Assembly (NCBI RefSeq): GCF_032854445.1
Contig: NC_088302.1
Span: forward strand, 40,554,191-40,618,190
DNA length: 64,000 nucleotides
Direction: 5' to 3'
Source: Liolophura sinensis
Taxonomy: Eukaryota; Mollusca; Polyplacophora; Chitonida; Chitonidae
Shown here: piece after piece, positions 56,781 through 64,000 of the stretch
How the letters are laid out: each line of letters opens with the position of its first letter
How positions within the stretch are numbered: the stretch's first letter is position 1
Notes under the pieces: model-generated
What the model was told of the DNA's origin: nothing
Seen by the model: only the letters and a program-made list of their open reading frames with translations
Databases searched by the model: none
Made by a program: the position numbers and the translations under genes

Positions 56781-56905
56781 TAAGGTGACATTTCCTTATT
56801 TGGACAGCAATGGAATAACATTTCCTTATTTCAACAGCAATGTGACATTTCCTTATTTCAACAGCAATGAGGTGACATTTCCTTATTTCAGCAGCAATGA
56901 GGTGA
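56781..56905. repeat. About 30-bp tandem repeat, 4 copies
   Basis: The unit is 'gtgacatttccttatttcaac' plus 'agcaatgag', with small length changes. A poly-C run lies upstream at 56626-56641. Confidence 0.9.
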
Positions 56906-57180
56906 AAGATTTACCATTTGAATATCAAGAATGATAGTTTTCACTAGCAATGGGATTAGACGGCAGTGAAGTGAAGATTCCGTCATTTGGTCAGGTATAA
57001 ATTAAAAATGCTATAAATTAAACATTGTGGAATGCAACTTTTGCCACTTAAATAACAACGATTTAACGGACAATTCACTATTTAATGAATATTTCTCCAC
57101 TTAGACAGGTTGAATGTTTTTTGAATTCTCACAGCGATATGCTTTGACCATTAGGACATAACTGACAAATGTTTCATCAT

Positions 57181-57222
57181 ACACACACACACGCGCGCGC
57201 GCGCACACACACACGCGCGCAC
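57181..57222. repeat. (CA)n/(CG)n microsatellite
   Basis: An alternating purine-pyrimidine run of about 42 bp, a sequence type able to adopt Z-DNA. Confidence 0.95.
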
Positions 57223-59460
57223 AAAAAATGTTTTTTTGTTTAACACATAGTAGGACTTAATGAAAACTTCACAATTTAGACTTCACATGTCTCCTTACAG
57301 GTTATCTTAAGTTGTTACAACAGGCGATTAATGAACACGAATAAATATCAATGTATCTGGTGCTAAAAGTCAACACTGAGGACAAAAAAAATCGATCGTG
57401 TTTTGTGCGTACAACCTATGTGTTGACAATTCGTGGCTAAGTTCAGCCGCCAGCATAAGTCTTTTAGGGCTATAATTGGATGTCAGACAGAGTTAACGCT
57501 AGGGTTCCGCTAGGGCAGGGATTATGGAGCACATCTGGACACCAGTGTGACGACCTGTCGGTTACGCTTACTCCGGCCGGATCACTTGGTCTTGGCCGTC
57601 ACAACCTTAGAATGTGCGAGTTGGGCAACTGTACAACGTACCGGAAAAGACGCCGGCCGATTGCATGGCTGTTGTATTTTAAACACATGTACCTAATGTC
57701 GCTATATTCGTGGCTCAGCACATGCCCCAATACACTGGGTTCATTTCGATGAACTCAACAGATTAGTGCTTAGATTAGGTAAACTGGCTAAACGAGTATT
57801 CTTTGACAATATGAAAGACTCCGGTATGAAGAGTAAAGCCACACCAGCCACGACAGAGTGATACCTGTAGTTGGCAAATGGTCACACATATGCAGTGATA
57901 TCCCACATCTTGTCTGTTTACCTCAGTTAATTTAACAAGAGCGCATCAATTTTCCTGACTGTTTATATAGTAAATTTGTCAATTTCAACGTAAGAAATAC
58001 ATATCCCCTAACTTTCGCATGGTACCATACCATGCCTCCATATTCAACATGCGCTTTACTCTACAACATATCAAAAAATCAACCTAGCAGCATCACCAAC
58101 CGTGATTATTCTAAATGAAGTCATAACATTTTGTTGTCTTGGTAACTTCCATGGGGATGCACAGTAACATTAATCAAAAAGTTTTCAGCTCTATCTAAAA
58201 AAAAAAAAAACAAAATTCTGATAAATTTTAATTAGATGCAAAATAACTGTGCAAAATTGATTGTGTGTCATCAGCCTAGAATGTCTCTGTGGTAGTATTA
58301 TCCAATCAGTGCCACTTTACTCTTCAGTTCGTGTGTAAATCTTGGTTTTATTCTAATAGGGAAACATTTCTTGCCTAAAGTATCCCGAGCCAAAAACTTT
58401 ATTGTCCATTCCTCTACCTTTGCCATGACGATTGTTTTGCAAATCGGTAACGTAGTACACATGTATTACAAGAGAACAAAGGTCAAAAGACCTCTTCGAG
58501 CTGTCAATCAGGAACATGTAATTGACCAATCATAAGCAGCATTGCTGCAAATATGTCAACAGGATGTCACACACATTGTTACAAATGTTCAATCTCTCTG
58601 TGCTTTCGACGTCCTATGTTCGTACTTTATATACTTTCTTAATTCGTGGTTTATTGGTTACATGGTTATTCAGTGGTAGGATACGCTGATATATATATGG
58701 TGTCTGTAATCCTCATACTGAAGCGATTCATCTATACTATAGTCTCCTAAAATGAACTGCGGGGTCTTTGCAGGATAAATTCGTTACATGTTTACTCAGT
58801 GATAACATTTGCAAATATATTGTGTCATTAATCCTCATATTTGGGCGTCCTATCACCGAGTAACCATGTAGCTAATAGTATCTGTACTCCACATGACCGT
58901 TATTGTTCAATGAAAAGCGGAGCATTTTGTCTGGTGCGGGATAATGTGTTATACTTCCTTTTGGGAATCGCCCTGTGATTATTGACCCGGTACGTCTTTA
59001 TGGGCTGAGGGCTGGTATACGAATGTCTGTTTCGAAGCACCGGATGTGTTGGATCCATGCATCCGATTTGGACCCAAGTCGCCATCACGTGAGAAAAGCT
59101 AACTCATTGTTCATGTAAATTCTAGCAGCAGTACTTAGCAACTTTACAAGCCCTCTAGTACTACGGCTTAATGCTTTGAACAATGGAGTAATGCCAGCAT
59201 AAGTATCCATACAACTTCGGACAAAAGGACAGACCTAGGAAATCTGCTTGAGATTTAGCGGACGTGTGAATGAACCTGTGCTGTTTTGATTTCGAGGTAC
59301 CGAGGTGTTAAAACCGTCCCCATGTTTGAACCAATCATATTTTTAGCCTTTGAAACAAGCATTTCCCCCCCAAATTTGTAATGTCTATGTCTTGAAGGTT
59401 TGTGTTGATTGAGATGTAGATGTGGAAGATCAGCGGTTGCGCAAACCGACCCGAGATAAT
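57223..59460. other. Intergenic, no clear gene
   Basis: A GC-richer ORF of 90 codons (57480-57752, plus) has no known domain or splice context. The rest is AT-rich. Confidence 0.4.
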
Positions 59461-59469
59461 TAATTTGGT

Positions 59470-59911
59470 GTGGGTATAGCGTGCCGAAGAAACCCGATCA
59501 GCGCTATCCAGCCGGCAGTTGAAGTGAGAACTCTCGAGATGTCACGGGACGGTCGATACATACGTGGTCACAGCAACACTTCCGCTGTCGCTGACGGCCG
59601 TAATTGTAAGGTGGATGCATGTCACAATTCGCTGTGTGATTTTACACCACGCTACACTCCCGCGCCGTCACCGTCAAACCGGCTAATTTTTCAATCTGAC
59701 AAGTACGCCCTGTCGTCACGCTGTGTTTGAGCGGAACACCGAAGAACGGTTGATCGGAATAAATCCAAACACTCATGCAATGACAGCACAAACAGCTGAC
59801 AACACTATCGACTCCATTTTAGACGATATCGTCACAGCAAGCGAAGTTACAGTGGGATGCAGCTATGGGTTGACTGGACACCGTAGAATGGATCTGTACA
59901 CACTAAAATAA
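59470..59911 (+). other. GC-rich, weak coding candidate
   Basis: Two adjacent plus-strand frames, 59470-59730 and 59723-59911 (shifted by one), have a more gene-like base composition than the surroundings. The second contains NPNTHAMTAQTADNTIDSIL and ends in TAA. They could be pieces of a degraded gene or chance. No homology is recognised. Confidence 0.2.
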
Positions 59912-59973
59912 GTGTTTCGTTTTTTAAAACATTCCTGTTACACAAACGCGACCTCATGTTTATTCATAAAAGC

Positions 59974-60203
59974 TATGTTTATTATAGTAAACATGTGAAA
60001 TGCTTACGTAGTAATGTGGTGGATAATTGGAATAAACGCAAATCATCCACTAAACATGACTGTCTCCATATTAAGTGTAAAACGCACGCATTTTGCACAT
60101 GATATATAAAGACAAAGCCATGTTTACTTGCCTATATATGTTTACTGAAAATATCTACCACATTACTATGTAAATAATCCACGTGTTTACTGTAATAAAC
60201 ATA
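59974..60203. mobile_element. MITE-like element with about 50-bp inverted ends
   Basis: Left end 'tatgtttattatagtaaaca', then 'acgtagtaatgtggtggata'. The complement of the right end reads 'tatgtttattacagtaaaca', then 'acatagtaatgtggtagata'. It is 230 bp long with no coding capacity. Confidence 0.82.
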
Positions 60204-61398
60204 TTTGTTTAGTTACTCAACATATTTTTTTTATTAATAAACACCAAGACGCCTTTCTAAACCATAACAGAAATGTGCTTAAAAACGAAACCGTTTGTGG
60301 ATGTATGTTGTGTGTAGGGATTGAGACAACTAATGGGTTTATTGGAATATCACTTAGACTGGACGGATATATAGATGGGAACATCCTTGCAATGGCGGAA
60401 ATGATCAGGATATAGATGGCACCCCCTTTTGGATGGACGAAAGGAAGAACACACAGGATGGAAGAGCGTAAATTTGATATATATTTACCTATTGCTCATT
60501 GTATAACGCTAGGACACGATGTGTTTGATCATTTTCAGGCTTGGGCAAGGGATTTTCGGAACATTTTAACTGTTGTCTTACAAGACTTCGCTAAGCATTA
60601 AGTTTTGTGGGACTATGCGCAAAGATTAACGAAAAGGCCTCAGATAAGGACAAGATAACAATTTCCGAGAAAGCCTTTTTTAAACACCCAGGAGCAGCGC
60701 TTATATACATCACATCATTTCTCTTTGATGTACCATTTTGTTGCACTGAAAATTAAATGACACACAAAATAGGCGATATTTTGCGAAGGTAAACATATTC
60801 GCTCACATCATGCAAAAATATACATGTAGTTCCCAGTCAGGCGGGCCTCATTACACTCATATCGCGGAATCTTACCACCGCAGGAAAATAATAGACTTAG
60901 AATCTCCCTCGATGGTTCTTTTTATTCTCTAAAGATGTACTTTTTCCTTTTTTCTTCAGGACAGCAAGCTGACTGCTTGGCCGTAAGGAACAACATCAAG
61001 GGCGATCTGACAATATTGAGGAGACGGACCTGCCTTATCCAAACTGACAATACTGTTCAATTCTAAGAGATTGGCGTAAGGGGACTATGGATCAACTGCA
61101 ATCAGACCTACATTATTGTGATATCTGCCTCCCGCTACGCCAATTGGCCCCCGGAGCTCAGTGAATTAGCCCGTAATGTTAACCACACTCCGAATCTCTG
61201 CAAGTGAACGGCCAATGAAGAGCATCTATAATAGACCCTTCACGACAAAATCGGCATATTCCGATCCTGTGCGTAAATGGCTTTTAGCATCATATCTTTA
61301 TTGATATCAAATACCAGACAACACAAATCAATGTTCTCCTCAAATTTGGTTTCTGTCTTTGGATATTTACCAAACCTATTTTCCTGTTATAATGGTAA

Positions 61399-61580
61399 TT
61401 TAATGGCCGAGTTGTTAGAGCGTCCGCCTCGTCGCCTCGTAAGTTGGGGATAAGTCAGTTCATATCTAAAGATTTTAAATCGGTAGTCTTGCTTTTTCTT
61501 CTATCGGCGCTTTTTTTATATTGATCGCCACGATATGGCTGAAATATTGCCAATGTGAGCCATAACCATTCATTATTATA
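61399..61580 (+). mobile_element. tRNA-derived SINE, third family
   Basis: The head 'aatggccgagttgttagagc' plus 'gtccgcctcgtcgcctcgta' is strongly tRNA-like (A box). The tail 'ccacgatatggctgaaatat' plus 'tgccaatgtgagccataacc' resembles a common lophotrochozoan SINE 3' end, as far as I recall. It is decayed in the middle. Confidence 0.65.
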
Positions 61581-63720
61581 AATTGATGGATCAACTAGGT
61601 ACTGATCGAAACAATGTAAACCAGAAGAAAACACACTGACGTTTAAAGACAATACCAGTTGAAACAACTCTGGTGGATACAAAATACCTGATAGAGTATC
61701 ATATAAGAGATGTCAACTCTTGTTCCTCGTACTTTAAGTTGTAACTTGCTTATTTAATATAATTGGGTAATCACTGTTCTCGTCTAGAATGATTAAGTCG
61801 ACAGTTTAATCGTTATGTCTTGATGGTTACTTAAATAAAGTTATTGTAGAATTACTTTACCTCTCTTTTATCAGTACCCGTCAATCTGTACCTAGTTTTT
61901 ACGTTCGTTTAAGAATATACATTTTGCTACATTTCGATGTCGGCAGCGATAACAGTTCGTAATGCTCGATTGCCGTAATTTGGAAAGATGGCGTCCGAAC
62001 AATTGTCAGTGTAGCTAAGATTGCCTTTCCATAGATGGTTAGCGCCAGCAAATTGGCGGTTGTGCGAGTTGTGCACCAGTCTCATCTCACCCATCAACTG
62101 ACTCGTTCATTTCTCCAGTAATGGTGCTTTTCATGGCGGATAACCTCTGATTAGAAACCAAAACAAACCTATTAGGTGGAGGAACTTGGGGGGTTTGCTC
62201 AGACAATGCCTGGTCTTGCCAGAAACATATCGATTTTTTTGGTGTGTGCTCAAGTGAGGAGGTATAGCTAGTACCACAAACAATCATAACTTCTTACAAA
62301 ATAGTCAAGCAGAAAATATAAAATCGAAAGTTTTCTTTTCCTTCTCCGATACTTCGTTTGCAGAAATTATTTACTTTAAGACTCTCTTGGTTTTGCAATC
62401 TTAGATTCTTAAAAACCTTTTCGGGAAAATTATTTTGAAGATTTATTTGGTTTCTCAGGGACACAATAGTGTAGGCATCTTTGCTCTAGAGGGCACTACG
62501 AAGCCTTTCCAACAGCATGTATGCCATCCGCCAGTTGGAAGGAGACGACGAATACATATTCCCGCCAGTAGCTGTCTCCTTTGGTCTCGCTAGCTGTACA
62601 TGCTAAAACAAGCTGACAATCCCAGGACGGACATTCGTTTACTCAGCTCATTTCACGCTCCACAGCGAGGGACTGGCAAGAAAACCCCTTCTCTGTTCAC
62701 TGTGTCCAATATTTAAGTCATACTTTACCGCTCCCTCTGGAGTTGTTTCAGAACTCGTGTTTTGTTTCGGATTCTCACGTCATGGCTACAACATAAATGC
62801 CAGTTCTGTGCTTACTTTTCTCAGAAGCAAGTTTTTCTCTCAACAGCCTGTCGAAAATTCCGTTACTTTGACAACGGTAAAATATTCCACATGTCTTGTG
62901 ATCCAATCTAGGAATCGATACCAGCTGGGTTGTTTTCCAATCTTGTACTAGAAAAAGAAAACAGCGAAGATGTTTCTTTCGGGAACTTTTCGTTCTGATA
63001 AATGTCAAATTTGATTAGGATTCATTGTTTGCATATAGAGCACTTCATATTTGACTATTTATTGCCTGAACAGAACATCATAGTAAGACATCTACTGACT
63101 AGATTAAAGTAACTCCAGTGACACTGATATCATATAAGCACGTTAAGATTTCTTCATTTTGGTTTTCCGTTGGCCGTTGGCCTATATATTAACTGGATAG
63201 TGATACATCGGAGGTTCTTTTGTCGTGTCTTACGATTTATATTGTTACAGCTTTCCACACAATATACATCACACTAATATGTAAATCATTAAGCATTTTG
63301 TTCCTGTGGCCCTTTGTATTTCTACGACATCAGACTGTTAGCATTGTATATGCAGTGTATCAAGGGTTGTATACCATATTGGTGTTCTAAGGATTGTTCC
63401 AGCGAAGTGGTCAGCTAGCCACGACAACTCATTAAACAACAATGGCCATGTTCACGTACGTGGTCATGTATGTTTATGGTTCCAGTTAATGACTGTCTGG
63501 AGTCCGGATAATCAGGGGAAACATTACAGAGTAAATCCTACACTCGACAAACGGTAATTAAAATACGGACAACATCATTAAAACTGGCGTTGATAATAAA
63601 ATACGGAAAGTTATTACATTACATGAATGTCGCGTCGTCGGTTGATGATGACCATTTTCTGGACTCCGCATCGAGGAGTTCATGCCACCCAGTGCTGTCA
63701 TTTCTGGTAGTGTCGGATCA
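61581..63720. other. Intergenic, no gene seen
   Basis: Short ORFs only; nothing with splice support or family similarity. Confidence 0.45.
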
Positions 63721-63866
63721 TCAGTCCAGACAGCGAGAGCCTGTACACGACTTGGCATGTGAAACGATGAACGCAGATTGATTCGAAGTATATACTCCCA
63801 AGGGGTGTCCTTTGATGCCGTTTTTATACCTGGGATATAAACCATAAATATTTATAAGCTTGTCAC
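63721..63866 (-). CDS. Speculative terminal exon of a gene off the right edge
   Basis: A good minus-strand acceptor (TATTCTTCTTCATCTACAG, ending at 63867) opens a 47-codon frame: DKLINIYGLYPRYKNGIKGH, PLGVYTSNQSAFIVSHAKSC, TGSRCLD, then a stop. Composition is protein-like, with two Cys near the end. A competing, overlapping 95-codon frame (63558-63845) ends in a hydrophobic tail. No homologue is recognised and no upstream exon is in the window, so this may be chance. Confidence 0.2.
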
Positions 63867-64000
63867 CTGTAGATGAAGAAGAATACACTTGGTAATGCGA
63901 TCCTATGATAAACTGTTCTTCTGAGAAAATATCTGTTTATGGCTGTCAAAAGTGGCGGGCACATTTCACACCCGTCTTAATCGCTACCAAGAGACACAAT

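Noticed and set aside
63558-63845. 95-codon minus-strand frame with hydrophobic C terminus (GPI-signal-like)
   Set aside because: It has no good acceptor in its own frame and overlaps the frame opened by the better acceptor at 63867. The hydrophobic end is probably chance.

Overview
The window is metazoan nuclear DNA. It is intron-rich and AT-rich, with no prokaryote-like ORF packing. About twenty copies or pieces of tRNA-derived SINEs carry a conserved 'tttacgc..gtactcaagaatatttcacttata..' tail/core. I associate that sequence with molluscs and other lophotrochozoans. This is from memory; no search was run, and the species is not determined.

Left half (1-26.8 kb, minus strand): most of one gene, the exocyst subunit EXOC1/SEC3. 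I assembled 20 coding exons by hand from AG/GT splice sites, reading-phase continuity and similarity to the human protein as I remember it. They give about 718 codons, from the initiator Met to the block before 'ENFHHM'. The remaining C-terminal exons lie to the left of base 1. Two exons are microexons (21 and 24 nt). Introns carry SINEs, a Tc-like GC-shifted block, several minisatellites and one striking array in intron 4 that is built from the 3' splice site and start of exon 5.

Middle (27.9-28.3 kb): a CpG-rich, probably bidirectional promoter. A non-coding EXOC1 first exon is inferred at about 28.0 kb. The second gene starts at 28309 on the plus strand.

Centre (28.3-37.3 kb, plus strand): a complete seven-exon gene for a 307-residue, basic, Arg/Pro-rich soluble protein that I do not recognise. 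It ends in TGA at 37077-37079, with an AATAAA signal at 37284. A dead Tc1/mariner copy (30548-31208) sits in its first intron.

Right part (37.3-64 kb): gene-poor. It holds SINEs of at least three tRNA-derived families, three palindromic MITE-like elements, microsatellites ((TA)n, (TATG)n, (CA/CG)n) and minisatellites of 25, 30, 75 and 83 bp. There are a few weak isolated exon candidates (59.5-59.9, 60.96 and 63.7 kb). No RNA genes (apart from tRNA-like SINE heads), CRISPR arrays or viral genes were seen.
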